Assembly: GCF_000743575.1 (NCBI RefSeq)
Contig: NZ_JQGC01000010.1
Location: 62,001 to 126,000, forward strand
Reading direction: 5' to 3'
Origin: Devosia riboflavina
GTDB taxonomy: Bacteria; Pseudomonadota; Alphaproteobacteria; Rhizobiales; Devosiaceae
Length of the DNA: 64,000 nt
Both the position numbers and the translations under genes were made by a program. Under the pieces are notes generated by a model. It searched no databases and was not told where the DNA came from. It saw only the letters and a program-made list of their open reading frames with translations. This document shows, one piece after another, positions 1-8,903 of the stretch (within the stretch, counting starts at the first letter, position 1; each line of letters starts with the position of its first letter).

Positions 1-296
1 TGGAAGGCCTGGCCGATCAGATCGTCCGTAAAGTCGATTTCCGCGCCGCCCATGAATTCGAGGCTCAGCGAATCGATCAGCACTGTGGCATCACCCTTTT
101 GCAGCACGAGGTCGTCCTCGTTCGCCGTCTCCTGCACGAGATTGTATTCGTACTGGAAACCGGAGCATCCGCCGCCAGCCACCGAAATGCGCAGCACTGT
201 GCCCGTCGGTTCTTTCGAGAGAATGCGAGACACGCGCTTCGCGGCGCGATCCGACAAAGTCACGGCAGGGGTTTCGGCAAGGGCGGCAGCGGTCAT
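1..296 (-). CDS. erpA: A-type iron-sulfur carrier protein (ErpA/IscA/HesB family), 3' end outside window
   Basis: The reading frame starts at ATG 296 and runs off the left edge, giving about 98 residues of a family that is usually 105-120. These proteins deliver Fe-S clusters to apo-enzymes in the cytoplasm, using three cysteines. The first cluster cysteine is visible at residue 44 in GGGCSGFQY, which is diagnostic for the family. The terminal CGCG motif lies beyond the window. The gene diverges from dgt across an 86-base gap. A neighbouring A-type carrier and dgt is a familiar arrangement in Hyphomicrobiales. Assignment to erpA rather than iscA or sufA rests on this context only. Confidence 0.85.
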   Translation of the reverse strand, partial: MTAAALAETPAVTLSDRAAKRVSRILSKEPTGTVLRISVAGGGCSGFQYEYNLVQETANEDDLVLQKGDATVLIDSLSLEFMGGAEIDFTDDLIGQAF

Positions 297-382
297 TTGA
301 AGTGTCCGTACGGTCGTAATGTCATAACACTGGCCTTAAGATAGGCGCATCAAGCGCCGTTGCAAAGGCCTGGAACGAGAAG

Positions 383-1576
383 ATGAACGAAACAGCGCCT
401 TATGCCAGCAAGCCCGAAGATTCCCTCGGGCGTCTCTATGGCACCGGACCGAGCCCGACACGCTCGGAATTCCAGCGAGATCGCGACCGGATCATCCACT
501 CGACGGCGTTTCGTCGGCTGCAGCACAAGACGCAGGTTTTTCTGCATCACGAGGGGCGGCATTTTCGCAATCGGCTGACGCATACGCTCGAAGTCAGCCA
601 GATCGCCCGGTCCATCGCTCGGGCGCTGAGGCTCAACGAAGACCTGGCGGAGGCCGTGGCGCTGAGCCATGACCTCGGCCACACGCCTTTCGGCCATGCG
701 GGTGAACGCGCCTTGCATCGGGCCATGGCGCCCTATGGCGGGTTCGACCATAACGTTCAGGCCTTGCGGGTCGTTACACAGCTCGAGAATCGCTATGCCG
801 AGCATGACGGCATCAATCTCACCTGGGAAACGCTGGAAGGCATTCTCAAGCATAATGGTCCGCTGATTCATCCGGATGGCCGTCCATATGGTCGCTATGA
901 GGAAGAAGGTTTGCCAGCAGGTGTCGCCGATATTCCCGCGGTCGCGGATTTGCGCCTTTCAAGCCATGCGAGCCTTGAGGCGCAAGTGGCCGCTATTGCG
1001 GACGACATCGCCTATAACGCCCATGACATAGACGACGCCCTGCGCGCTGGCCTCGTGCAGCTTGCCGACTTCGAGGACGCGCCGATGGCGGGGCCAATCG
1101 TTCGTGAAGTCGAAGAGCGCTACCCCGATGTCGGTGCCAAGCGCCAGACGCACGAAGTGCAGCGGCGCATGATTACGCGGGCCATCGAGGACGTCATTGC
1201 CCAGAGCGCGGCCGGTATCGTCGAGGCAGGTGTCGCTAGCGCCGAAGATGTCCGCATGGCCGGCAAAACCCTCATTGCTTTTTCCCCACCCACAGCCGAG
1301 GCGGAAAAAGGATTGAAGGCGGTTCTCTATAAGCGCGTCTATCGTGACGAGGCGGTCATGCGGCCGGTTCGCGAGAGCGAAGCGGTCGTTGAGCGGCTGT
1401 TTGCCGCTTATATGGAGAGTGCCAATATGCCCGGCCGCTGGGGCGACGCTGCCACGACGGCGAGCGATGCCAATGCCCGCGCGCGCATCGTTGCGGACTT
1501 CATTGCGGGCATGACCGATCCCTATGCGCTTGACGAACATCAGCGCTTGTTTGACGCTCGCCCGGAATTCCGCTAA
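383..1576 (+). CDS. dgt: Deoxyguanosinetriphosphate triphosphohydrolase-like protein (HD domain)
   Basis: The 397-residue product belongs to the HD-superfamily dNTP triphosphohydrolases, which cleave dNTPs to nucleoside and tripolyphosphate and help set nucleotide pools. The family signature RRLQHKTQVF lies at about residues 44-53. The metal-binding HD set is visible as H67 (RLTHTLEV), H96-D97 (ALSHDLGHTPFGH) and a later Asp in the DIAYNAHDIDD helix. Length and absence of insertions match the type-2 dGTPase-like group rather than the longer E. coli Dgt. It lies 30 bases upstream of argS on the same strand and is probably cotranscribed with it. Confidence 0.93.
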   Translation: MNETAPYASKPEDSLGRLYGTGPSPTRSEFQRDRDRIIHSTAFRRLQHKTQVFLHHEGRHFRNRLTHTLEVSQIARSIARALRLNEDLAEAVALSHDLGHTPFGHAGERALHRAMAPYGGFDHNVQALRVVTQLENRYAEHDGINLTWETLEGILKHNGPLIHPDGRPYGRYEEEGLPAGVADIPAVADLRLSSHASLEAQVAAIADDIAYNAHDIDDALRAGLVQLADFEDAPMAGPIVREVEERYPDVGAKRQTHEVQRRMITRAIEDVIAQSAAGIVEAGVASAEDVRMAGKTLIAFSPPTAEAEKGLKAVLYKRVYRDEAVMRPVRESEAVVERLFAAYMESANMPGRWGDAATTASDANARARIVADFIAGMTDPYALDEHQRLFDARPEFR

Positions 1577-1606
1577 CCGCCTGACAGCATTTCCAGCGGG
1601 TTTGTC

Positions 1607-3352
1607 ATGGATATCTTCGCACTTTTCACCACTCGGGTCACCGAGGCTCTGCTTGCCGATCACCCCGAACTGGGCGCCGATCTGCTGTCGCGCGTTGTGG
1701 TGGAACCCCCGCGAGACCCCGCCCATGGCGATCTCTCGACCAATGCCGCTATGGTTGTGGCAAAGCCCCTCGGCAAGAATCCGCGCGAAGTCGCTGCGGC
1801 CCTGGTCGAGCGGTTTAAGGCCGATTCCGATGTAACCTCGGTCGAGGTTGCGGGCCCAGGCTTCATCAACTTCCGTCTCGCGACGCCCATTCTGCACAAG
1901 GTGCTGAAGGCTATCGGCGAGCAGAAGGACGCCTACGGCAAGTCGAACCTCGGCAAGGGCGAGCGGGTCAACGTCGAATATGTCTCGGCCAACCCGACCG
2001 GTCCCATGCATGTGGGCCATACACGCGGCGCCGTCTTTGGCGACGCGCTTGCCTCGCTCATGGCCTATTCCGGCTATGATGTGACGCGCGAATATTACAT
2101 CAACGACACCGGCGGCCAGACCATCATCCTCGGCCAGTCCGCTCTGCTGCGCTATCGCGAAGCGCTTGGCGAAACCATCGAGATTCCCTCGGGTTTCTAT
2201 CCCGGCGACTACCTCATTCCCGTCGGCAAGGCGCTTGCTGCCGAATATGGCGCTTCGCTGCTCGAAAAGCCCGAACAGGAGGCGGTTCTTATCGCTCGCG
2301 AGGCGGCTCTTGCCGAGATGATGGAGCTGATCAAGTCGGATCTCGCCCAGCTCAATATCCATCACGACGTCTTCTTCTCCGAACGCACCCTGCATGGTCA
2401 GGGCGGCGACATCCAGACGACGCTCGACTGGCTGCGCGAAGAGGGCATGGTCTATCAGGGCCTGCTTGAGGCGCCCAAGGGCAAGACGCCGGATGACTGG
2501 GAAGAGCGCGAGCAGACCCTGTTCCGCGCCAAGGATTTCGGTGATGACACCGACCGCGCGCTGGTCAAGTCGGACGGCAGCTACACCTATTTCGCCGCCG
2601 ACATTGCCTATCACCGCAACAAATATCTCCGCGGCTTCAAGCACATGGTCAATGTGCTCGGCGCCGATCACTCGGGCTATGTGAAGCGCTTACAGGCAGC
2701 GGTGAAGGCGGTATCGCAGGGTGAAGCCGACATCGACGTGCGCATCTGCCAGCTCGTGCGGCTGCTCAAGAACGGCGAGCCGTTCAAGATGTCGAAGCGC
2801 TCGGGCGACCTTGTCCTGCTTTCCGATGTGGTCGAGGAAGTCGGTGCGGACGCCACGCGCTTCATGCTGCTCTTCCGCCGCAACGACGCTTCGATGGATT
2901 TTGACTTTGCCGTTGTCAAAGAGCAGACCCGCGACAACCCGGTCTTCTATGTGCAGTACGCCCACGCCCGCGCCTGCTCGATCTTCCGCACGGCCGAACG
3001 CGATGTGCCGGGCCTCGATTTCAGCGCCCCGGCCCTCGCCAATGCCGAGGTCGAACTGCTCACTTCTGCTGCCGATCTTGAGCTGATCCGGCTTCTCGCC
3101 GCCTGGCCGCGCACGGTTTCTGCCGCAGCAGTTGCACACGAGCCGCATCGTATTGCATTCTACGTTCACGAACTCGCGGCGGCCTTCCACGGCTTCTGGG
3201 CAAAGGGCAAGGATGATCACTCGTTACGCTTTGTTAACGCTGCCGATCCAAAGCTCACCTTGGCGCGACTCGCACTTGTGGATGCCGTACGTCAGGTAAT
3301 CCGCAATGGCCTTGGAATTCTGGGTGTTTCGGCTCCCGAAGAGCTTTCATAA
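1607..3352 (+). CDS. argS: Arginyl-tRNA synthetase
   Basis: The 581-residue class I synthetase charges tRNA-Arg in the cytoplasm. The N-terminal additional domain is followed by the HIGH-like motif HVGH at about residue 135 in NPTGPMHVGHTRG. The KMSK-like loop appears as FKMSKRSGD at about residue 392. The C-terminal DALR anticodon-binding domain ends the protein. Length is normal for alphaproteobacterial ArgS. It lies between dgt and the SPOR protein in a same-strand run, which is a conserved order in the group. Confidence 0.97.
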   Translation: MDIFALFTTRVTEALLADHPELGADLLSRVVVEPPRDPAHGDLSTNAAMVVAKPLGKNPREVAAALVERFKADSDVTSVEVAGPGFINFRLATPILHKVLKAIGEQKDAYGKSNLGKGERVNVEYVSANPTGPMHVGHTRGAVFGDALASLMAYSGYDVTREYYINDTGGQTIILGQSALLRYREALGETIEIPSGFYPGDYLIPVGKALAAEYGASLLEKPEQEAVLIAREAALAEMMELIKSDLAQLNIHHDVFFSERTLHGQGGDIQTTLDWLREEGMVYQGLLEAPKGKTPDDWEEREQTLFRAKDFGDDTDRALVKSDGSYTYFAADIAYHRNKYLRGFKHMVNVLGADHSGYVKRLQAAVKAVSQGEADIDVRICQLVRLLKNGEPFKMSKRSGDLVLLSDVVEEVGADATRFMLLFRRNDASMDFDFAVVKEQTRDNPVFYVQYAHARACSIFRTAERDVPGLDFSAPALANAEVELLTSAADLELIRLLAAWPRTVSAAAVAHEPHRIAFYVHELAAAFHGFWAKGKDDHSLRFVNAADPKLTLARLALVDAVRQVIRNGLGILGVSAPEELS

Positions 3353-3427
3353 TTCGGGCGCATTAGTGTGAAAACTCGCGGCAAACTCCCTAAGGGAGCG
3401 CTTGCAGCAATCTAGGGGCGCTGGCCG

Positions 3428-5569
3428 ATGACGACAGCGAAACCGAAACATATGGCAGGACAGACCGATAGCGCGGACGACCTGATCGCAGAACTCGCCA
3501 GACTGATGGCCGAAGACGCTCAGGGCGATAAGCCCAAAAGCGAGCCGGCCGTAACGGTCAGGATACCGGGTGGCGATAGTCCAGCAGCTTCTGCGCCCCC
3601 GAAAGTAGCCGAGGCACCGAGCCGCCCCGTGCGTATTCCGGGCGACAATGCGCCCGCGCCCGCGCCTTTTGTTTTCGATTTCGACCGCAAGCCGCAGGCT
3701 GGCCAGCCCAAGACGGAAGCGCCGCAGCGCGTCGAACCCGCAGCGTTTGCGCCTGCCTTCGGCGCGCCCAAGCCAATCGTCAACGAGGCGCCGGTTGCGG
3801 CGCGGCCCCAGCCGGCACCGACTGCGCCGGCGGAGCCTATTGCTATCGCGCCGCAGGAGGTCGCTCCTCCGGCCCCGGTATTTGTGCGCACCGAACCGGT
3901 CGTGCCGCCGGCCGAAGAAATGCCCGAGCTGGATCAGGACAGCCTTGCGAGCCTGATCGCCGCCGAGCTGGCCGTCGGCGAAGAACCCGAGCCCCATGCC
4001 CAGAGGCAAGACGATCCGGTCGACGAGCTGGATGTCACCGACGCGGTGCTTGGACAGACCTTCCCGCGCGAGGCCGATGCTTTCGGCATCCCTCCGGTTT
4101 TCGGTCTGGCTTCGAGCGCCGCAAACAGGCCTGAAGCCCGCCCGGTGCCCGCCGAGGTTGTCGCGCCCGAAATCAAGCCGGCGGAGACCGTTGTCGCTCA
4201 TACCCCCGCCGTGCCGCCGCAGCAGCAAAAGCCACAGGCATTGCCCGATCCGCTCGAGGAGATCGAGCGCCTGATTGGTCCCGCGGCCCGCGTTCAACAG
4301 GCCCCGGCTGCCCCGAGCCCTGCCTTGCGCAGCCTCGCGACGCCCACCCTGCCGACCCGCGAGCCCCAGCCGGCCGCCGTGGCCACGCCCGCGCGGGACA
4401 ATACCCGCGTCTCGTCGGTGGAAGAGGCTATTCTGGCTGCCGCTGAAACCAGCGGAGCCCGCTTGGAATGGGTGGAGCCCGCCATCGAGGCCAGCCTGCC
4501 GCCCGAAGAGCCCGTAAAGCCTGCGAGGGCGCCACGCGGCCGAGTACTTGGCCTGACGCGTTCGCTTGCCGGCCCCGTCGTCGCCACTTTGCTGCTGGCT
4601 GTTGCCGCAGTCGGCCTTTACACGGTCCTCGGCCTTGGCAGTGGCACGCCGGAGGGCCCTGCCCCGCTGGTTGCCGCCGATACGACGCCGACCAAGGAAG
4701 TTCCCGAACCCACTCCTTCGGCAGACGCGGCCAGCCAATCGGTGGTCTTCAACGAGATTTCCGGCGTGGACACCGGCGCGGAAGAGCAGATCGTCTCGCG
4801 CGATCAGTCCGACGTTGAGGCCGTTACGCAGGTCGCCTCCACGGACCTGAGCGAAGAGGGCCTCGTCAATCGCAAGGTTCGCACCGTTACGGTGCGGCCG
4901 GACGGCACCATTGTGAGCGGCAGCGACAATCTCGCTGGTTCGGCAATGCTTCCTGTCGATCGGCCTTCCGTACCAGACGTTCCCGGCGCCGACTTCTCGA
5001 CACCTGATCTGATCGCCAATGCCATTGCCAATGCGCCGGCGGCGACGCCCGAGCCAACTCCTGCTCCTGCAGCAGGACCCGCGGTCGTTCCCGTTCAGCC
5101 TGGTTCGACCGTTCCGGTGGTCGACCTTACTGGTGCACCGGTCACTGGTAAATCGGCGCCTGTTCCGCTCGTTCGTCCGACGAATTTCGCGCCGCAGGCG
5201 GCCGTTACCACACCGGTGACGGCAACGTCGGCACCTGCGGTCGCCACAGCCCCAGCGACCACCCTGCCCGCGGCGACCCCGGCTGTCGCACAGCCTCAAC
5301 CGGTCGCTGCGCCTTCAAGCGCTAGCACGGCTCCTGCCTATGTGCAGTTGTCGTCCCAGCGGACGGAAGAAGCCGCACGCCAGACGGCCCAGCAGATCGC
5401 CGGTCGGTTCGGCCCGCTCTTCGGTGGCGCCAGCCTCGAAGTGCAGCGCGTTGATCTCGGTGATCGTGGGATTTTCTACCGCGTTCGCGTCCCGGCTAAT
5501 TCGCTACAGGATGCCAATACCATCTGTTCGAACGTCAAGGCTGCGGGCGGCGACTGCTTCACCCTCTAG
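3428..5569 (+). CDS. SPOR-domain cell-envelope protein with long Pro/Ala-rich region
   Basis: The product is 713 residues from ATG 3428; a second in-frame ATG at 3452 is possible. SPOR domains bind denuded glycan strands at the division septum. In order, the protein has a short N-terminal helical segment (DDLIAELARLMAED), a low-complexity Pro/Ala/Glu-rich cytoplasmic region to about residue 370, one transmembrane segment at about 376-400, a second disordered region, and a C-terminal SPOR domain of about 75 residues starting at YVQLSSQRTEEAARQTA. This single-pass layout with a periplasmic SPOR domain fits a division or septum protein. It closes the dgt-argS run. The exact partner is unknown. 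Confidence 0.85.
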   Translation: MTTAKPKHMAGQTDSADDLIAELARLMAEDAQGDKPKSEPAVTVRIPGGDSPAASAPPKVAEAPSRPVRIPGDNAPAPAPFVFDFDRKPQAGQPKTEAPQRVEPAAFAPAFGAPKPIVNEAPVAARPQPAPTAPAEPIAIAPQEVAPPAPVFVRTEPVVPPAEEMPELDQDSLASLIAAELAVGEEPEPHAQRQDDPVDELDVTDAVLGQTFPREADAFGIPPVFGLASSAANRPEARPVPAEVVAPEIKPAETVVAHTPAVPPQQQKPQALPDPLEEIERLIGPAARVQQAPAAPSPALRSLATPTLPTREPQPAAVATPARDNTRVSSVEEAILAAAETSGARLEWVEPAIEASLPPEEPVKPARAPRGRVLGLTRSLAGPVVATLLLAVAAVGLYTVLGLGSGTPEGPAPLVAADTTPTKEVPEPTPSADAASQSVVFNEISGVDTGAEEQIVSRDQSDVEAVTQVASTDLSEEGLVNRKVRTVTVRPDGTIVSGSDNLAGSAMLPVDRPSVPDVPGADFSTPDLIANAIANAPAATPEPTPAPAAGPAVVPVQPGSTVPVVDLTGAPVTGKSAPVPLVRPTNFAPQAAVTTPVTATSAPAVATAPATTLPAATPAVAQPQPVAAPSSASTAPAYVQLSSQRTEEAARQTAQQIAGRFGPLFGGASLEVQRVDLGDRGIFYRVRVPANSLQDANTICSNVKAAGGDCFTL

Positions 5570-5577
5570 CGGGGCGT

Positions 5578-5612
5578 GCCGCAGCGGCAAGGCGCTGCGG
5601 CGATATTTCTTC
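5578..5612 (+). terminator. Intrinsic terminator after the SPOR gene
   Basis: A perfect 9-base stem (GCCGCAGCG with CGCTGCGGC, 5578-5601) closes a 6-base loop and is followed by GATATTTCTTC. It begins 8 bases after the SPOR stop codon. The U-tract is broken, so termination may be partial. Confidence 0.5.
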
Positions 5613-6420
5613 AGAAATCGGCGAACTGCGGCGCTATGGATTCTGCCAGCGCCGCTGCGTTGGCGCGATCTTCCGGACGAGCCATGGACGACGCACGAGT
5701 GAGCAATTCATCGACCTGCGCCTGATCGGCCGTGCCGAGGCAACGCTCATGCGACAGGTTCAGCCACATCAACCCTTCGATAGGCTGGGCCTCGATGCCA
5801 TCCATGCCGTTGAAGAGGAGATCGCCGAGACGTGCCTGGGCCAGGCAATGGCCCTTGCGGGCGGCAAGCGAGAACCAGCGCGCGCTCTGCAATGGATTTA
5901 CGCCCAGGCCTTCATCCTGCAGATACAGCAAGCCAACGCGGTACTGGGCATCGGCATCGCCAAAATAGGTAGCGGCGTGGAGCAGTAGGGCGTGAGAGCG
6001 CTCGATATCGGCGGGAATGCCGGCATCGGGCACGCCCAGGCGATAATAGTCGCCCATCTTCACAAAAGACTGCGCAACGATATCGGACTCGACGCCGCGC
6101 GGCGCGGCATCGGCATGCTGATTGGCAATCTGGGCAAAGTAGCCAAAGGCCTTGGCAGGATCCTTGGCAACGCCCTCGCCATTTTCGTACATGGTGCCGA
6201 GCTGCCACATGGCCATGGGCTGGCCGGCGGCAGCGGCATTTTCAAGCGCGGAAAGATAGGCGTCGCCGGACACGCCGCCGCCAGCGCCATCCAGCATATT
6301 GGCTAGATCGAGCGCGGCTTCGGCCGCTGTCTGTGCCTGTGCGGGGATCGCTGCTGTCAGAACCGACAGCGCAAGTCCGGTTACCGCGGATGCCAGATAA
6401 AAAGCCGGCGATTTCCGCAT
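5611..6420 (-). CDS. exoR: Periplasmic Sel1-repeat protein, ExoR-like
   Basis: The start chosen is ATG 6420 because AAGGAG lies 5 bases upstream; in-frame ATGs further out lack this. The 269-residue product has a Sec signal peptide ending at AQA and at least three Sel1 repeats (AMWQLGTMYENGEGV, AQYRVGLLYLQDEGLGV, AQARLGDLLFNG). Length, signal peptide and repeat spacing resemble ExoR of rhizobia, the periplasmic inhibitor of the ExoS-ChvI two-component system that controls exopolysaccharide and motility. That assignment is from family memory and repeat pattern, not from a search. A generic Sel1 protein is the alternative. No exoS or chvI is in the window. Confidence 0.7.
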   Translation of the reverse strand: MRKSPAFYLASAVTGLALSVLTAAIPAQAQTAAEAALDLANMLDGAGGGVSGDAYLSALENAAAAGQPMAMWQLGTMYENGEGVAKDPAKAFGYFAQIANQHADAAPRGVESDIVAQSFVKMGDYYRLGVPDAGIPADIERSHALLLHAATYFGDADAQYRVGLLYLQDEGLGVNPLQSARWFSLAARKGHCLAQARLGDLLFNGMDGIEAQPIEGLMWLNLSHERCLGTADQAQVDELLTRASSMARPEDRANAAALAESIAPQFADF

Positions 6421-6976
6421 CTTACTCCTTTTGCCCATAACGGCCTGGGCGGGTGCTACAAATATCTGCTGTCCGATCGACACTGGCGAGCAATTTGAGC
6501 CCGAAGCCGTTCGAGGAAAAGCGAAGTGTGAACTTTTGGTAAACTCGCATTGCGGCAGGATTTGAGCCGAGGAGATCACATCCCCGAGGGCAATGTCGGC
6601 GGCCATATGGCCACTCAAATACCTGGACTTCGTCATATCCTGTTTGCGCACGTGCTCACCAAGAACCGGCGGATTCCCGCCCATTTTTCAAGCAGTCTGG
6701 CGCGCCACAGACAGGCCGAAGACGAAACCTCGCGGTTTCACCCCTGAACTGCCGACACCCGCCCCCGAATGCCTAGCCATCTCGTTTAAGATGAGATTGT
6801 GGCGGGAAACATCGCCAAATTCTTTATGCCGAGTGACGCCGCAGTGAATCCCGGGTGCTGTTGCCAATTCGTCACAGAGGTCGGGAGCCTGACTGACCTC
6901 GACGAACACGGCGTTGTGAAAGCGGCGCGAAGCACCCATACTTCGTCGGCTTTTGCGCCGCATATAGGAGTTCGAA
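6421..6976. other. Long divergent intergenic region
   Basis: This 556-base gap separates the ExoR-like gene from the small open frame and exporter on the other strand. It is visibly less GC-rich than the genes around it. Open frames on both strands lack ribosome sites and recognisable protein content. It must hold the promoters for both directions; only one candidate promoter (6914-6942) could be proposed. No RNA gene or repeat was recognised. Confidence 0.5.
6914..6942 (+). promoter_or_regulatory. Possible sigma-70-type promoter for small ORF and ABC exporter
   Basis: TTGTGA (6914-6919) and CATACT (6937-6942) are separated by 17 bases and lie 35 bases ahead of the small open frame at 6977. 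Both hexamers are imperfect, so this is a suggestion only. Confidence 0.3.
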
Positions 6977-7081
6977 ATGAAAGCGATCCTGTTCCCGATC
7001 AACCACACGGAAATCCATCAGGACATGATCGTTCATGCATTCGAAAAACTCCTCGGAAGAGGCGCGCCGCGACAGCATTAG
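6977..7081 (+). CDS. Possible 34-residue leader peptide overlapping the exporter start
   Basis: An ATG at 6977 follows TAGGAG with a 6-base gap, a better ribosome site than that of the exporter. It opens a 34-residue frame beginning MKAILFPINHTEIHQDM. It ends at TAG 7079-7081, 47 bases inside the exporter gene in another frame. No homology is recognised. It could be a translationally coupled leader, or a chance frame, or mark a different true start of the exporter. Confidence 0.35.
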   Translation: MKAILFPINHTEIHQDMIVHAFEKLLGRGAPRQH

Positions 7082-8861
7082 CCGCACTCTTCACGCCAGC
7101 CTTTCTGACTTCTTCGCGCGTCCCGGCTTTCAGCGGGCCCGCAAGTTCGTTTCCTACTATCGCCCATACCGGCACCTGCTGGTCATGGACCTCGTTTGCG
7201 CAGCGCTGATCGCGGCAACGGCCATTGCCCTGCCGCTCTGCGCCAATTACGTGACCACGCGCCTGCTGATCCTCGACGACAGCGGCGAGGCGCTTTCGCA
7301 GATATTCGCCATGGGTGGCGTTATGGTCCTGGTGCTCATCGCCCAGGCCGGCGCAACCTTCTTTGTCGACTATCAGGGCCACGCCATGGGTGCGCGCATC
7401 GAAGCCGATGTGCGGCGAGAGCTCTTTGAGCACTGCCAAAAGCTCTCCTTCGGCTTTTACGATCGCAGCCGCGTCGGGCAATTGATGAGCCGGATCACCA
7501 ATGACACCTTTGCCCTGGGGGAAATGTTCCACCATGGGCCCGAGGACATTGCTATTGGCCTCCTGAAGTTCACCGGCGCTCTCACCGTGCTGTTCTTCAT
7601 CGATGCAACTCTGACGGGCTACATTGCCATTCTCCTGCCTATAGCAATCGTTTACGCGCTCTATTTCAACCGGCGCATGAATAAGGCCCTGGCCCTCAGC
7701 CGGGAGAAAATCGCCTCGGTCAACGAGCGGGTGGAGGACGCGCTGGGTGGCATTCGCGTGGTGCAGTCCTTCGCCAATGAGGGTTTTGAACTGGCCCGGT
7801 TTGAAGCGGAGAACCGGACATTCGTCGAAAGCCGCAAGGATGGCTACCGCAGCGAGACCTGGTTCTTCGTGGGGATGGAGGTGTTCGTCCATCTCGTCAC
7901 GATTATCGTGATCATTGCCGGCGCCATGCGCATCCTTGCGGCAGACATGTCGGTGCCCGACCTGCTGACCTTCCTGCTCTGCGTGGGCGTTCTGGTCGAT
8001 CCGGTCAACCGCCTCGCCAATATCGTCCGCCTCTGGCAGGAGGGGTCGACGGGCTTCACGCGCGTAATGGAAATCCTCGAGCAGGCTCCGCATATCGTGG
8101 ATGCGCCGCAGGCCTGCCCTGCCCCGCATTTCCGGGGCAAGATCACCTTCGATCGGGTCAGCTTCGGCTATGGCGATGGTCGAACCGTCTTCTCGAACCT
8201 GTCGCTCGATATTGCGCCGGGCGAGTTCGTGGCCCTGGTTGGGCCTTCGGGTGTGGGGAAAAGCACGCTCTGTGCCCTTATCCCGCGCTTCTATGAGGTC
8301 GAAAGCGGCGGGATCACCATCGACGGGCAGGATATCCGCGATTTCGAACTGGCCTCGCTCCGGCGCCAGATCGGGGTCGTGCAGCAGGATACTTACCTGT
8401 TCTCCGGCACGGTGGCCGAGAACCTGCGCTATGGCCGTCCAAATGCCAGCGACGACGAGGTTGTGGCGGCGGCACAGGCTGCCAATGCCCACGACTTCAT
8501 CATGGCCCTTCCACAAGGCTATGACACCGACGTGGGACAGCGCGGCGTAAAACTGTCTGGCGGGCAAAAGCAGCGCCTGACCATCGCGCGTGCTTTCCTC
8601 AAGGACCCGGCCATTCTCATCTTCGACGAGGCAACCAGCGCGCTCGACAATGAAAGCGAGCGCGCTGTGCAAATGGCGCTGCAATCGCTCGCCAGGGGTC
8701 GCACCACCCTGGTGATCGCGCATCGGCTGACGACCGTGCGCAATGCCGATCGCATTCTCGTGCTCACGGAAGACGGGATCGTGGAGGAAGGTCGGCATGA
8801 CGAACTGATGGCGGCGGATGGATACTACGCCCGCCGTCAGGCGGTTCAGGCCAGCATCTAG
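7035..8861 (+). CDS. ABC exporter, fused permease-ATPase (MsbA/lipid-multidrug type)
   Basis: The 608-residue half-transporter has an N-terminal six-helix ABC transmembrane domain (about residues 45-330) and a C-terminal ATPase. Walker A (GPSGVGKST, about residue 403), the signature LSGGQKQR (about 506) and Walker B ILIFDEATSALD (about 530) are intact. The H-loop appears as VIAHRLTTV. Such proteins work as homodimers in the inner membrane and export lipids, peptides or drugs. The substrate cannot be read from sequence. The exporter diverges from the ExoR-like gene across a long gap. ATG 7035 has only a weak AGGA ribosome site. Confidence 0.92.
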   Translation: MHSKNSSEEARRDSISRTLHASLSDFFARPGFQRARKFVSYYRPYRHLLVMDLVCAALIAATAIALPLCANYVTTRLLILDDSGEALSQIFAMGGVMVLVLIAQAGATFFVDYQGHAMGARIEADVRRELFEHCQKLSFGFYDRSRVGQLMSRITNDTFALGEMFHHGPEDIAIGLLKFTGALTVLFFIDATLTGYIAILLPIAIVYALYFNRRMNKALALSREKIASVNERVEDALGGIRVVQSFANEGFELARFEAENRTFVESRKDGYRSETWFFVGMEVFVHLVTIIVIIAGAMRILAADMSVPDLLTFLLCVGVLVDPVNRLANIVRLWQEGSTGFTRVMEILEQAPHIVDAPQACPAPHFRGKITFDRVSFGYGDGRTVFSNLSLDIAPGEFVALVGPSGVGKSTLCALIPRFYEVESGGITIDGQDIRDFELASLRRQIGVVQQDTYLFSGTVAENLRYGRPNASDDEVVAAAQAANAHDFIMALPQGYDTDVGQRGVKLSGGQKQRLTIARAFLKDPAILIFDEATSALDNESERAVQMALQSLARGRTTLVIAHRLTTVRNADRILVLTEDGIVEEGRHDELMAADGYYARRQAVQASI

Positions 8862-8867
8862 CGCCTC

Positions 8868-8897
8868 AAAAACTGCCCCTCTCCGCTGGGGAGGGGC
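8868..8897 (-). terminator. Intrinsic terminator for zntB (convergent with the exporter)
   Basis: A 7-base GC-rich stem GCCCCTC/GAGGGGC extended inward by three pairs spans 8875-8897. Read on the minus strand it is followed by AGTTTTTGAG, a five-T tract, so it terminates transcription coming from valS-zntB. Confidence 0.7.
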
Positions 8898-8903
8898 AAA
8901 AGG

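Noticed and set aside
959..2671. A 570-residue open frame antisense to dgt and argS
   Set aside because: High-GC genes often leave long stop-free antisense frames. Its sequence is His/Arg/Gly rich with no domain pattern, and the plus-strand synthetase is certain.
3347..5299. A 650-residue antisense frame opposite the SPOR gene
   Set aside because: It is a low-complexity Arg/Gly-rich shadow of the Pro/Ala-rich SPOR protein and has no ribosome site.
6688..7008. A 106-residue minus-strand frame in the exoR-exporter gap
   Set aside because: No ribosome site, no recognisable content, and it crosses the candidate promoter region.
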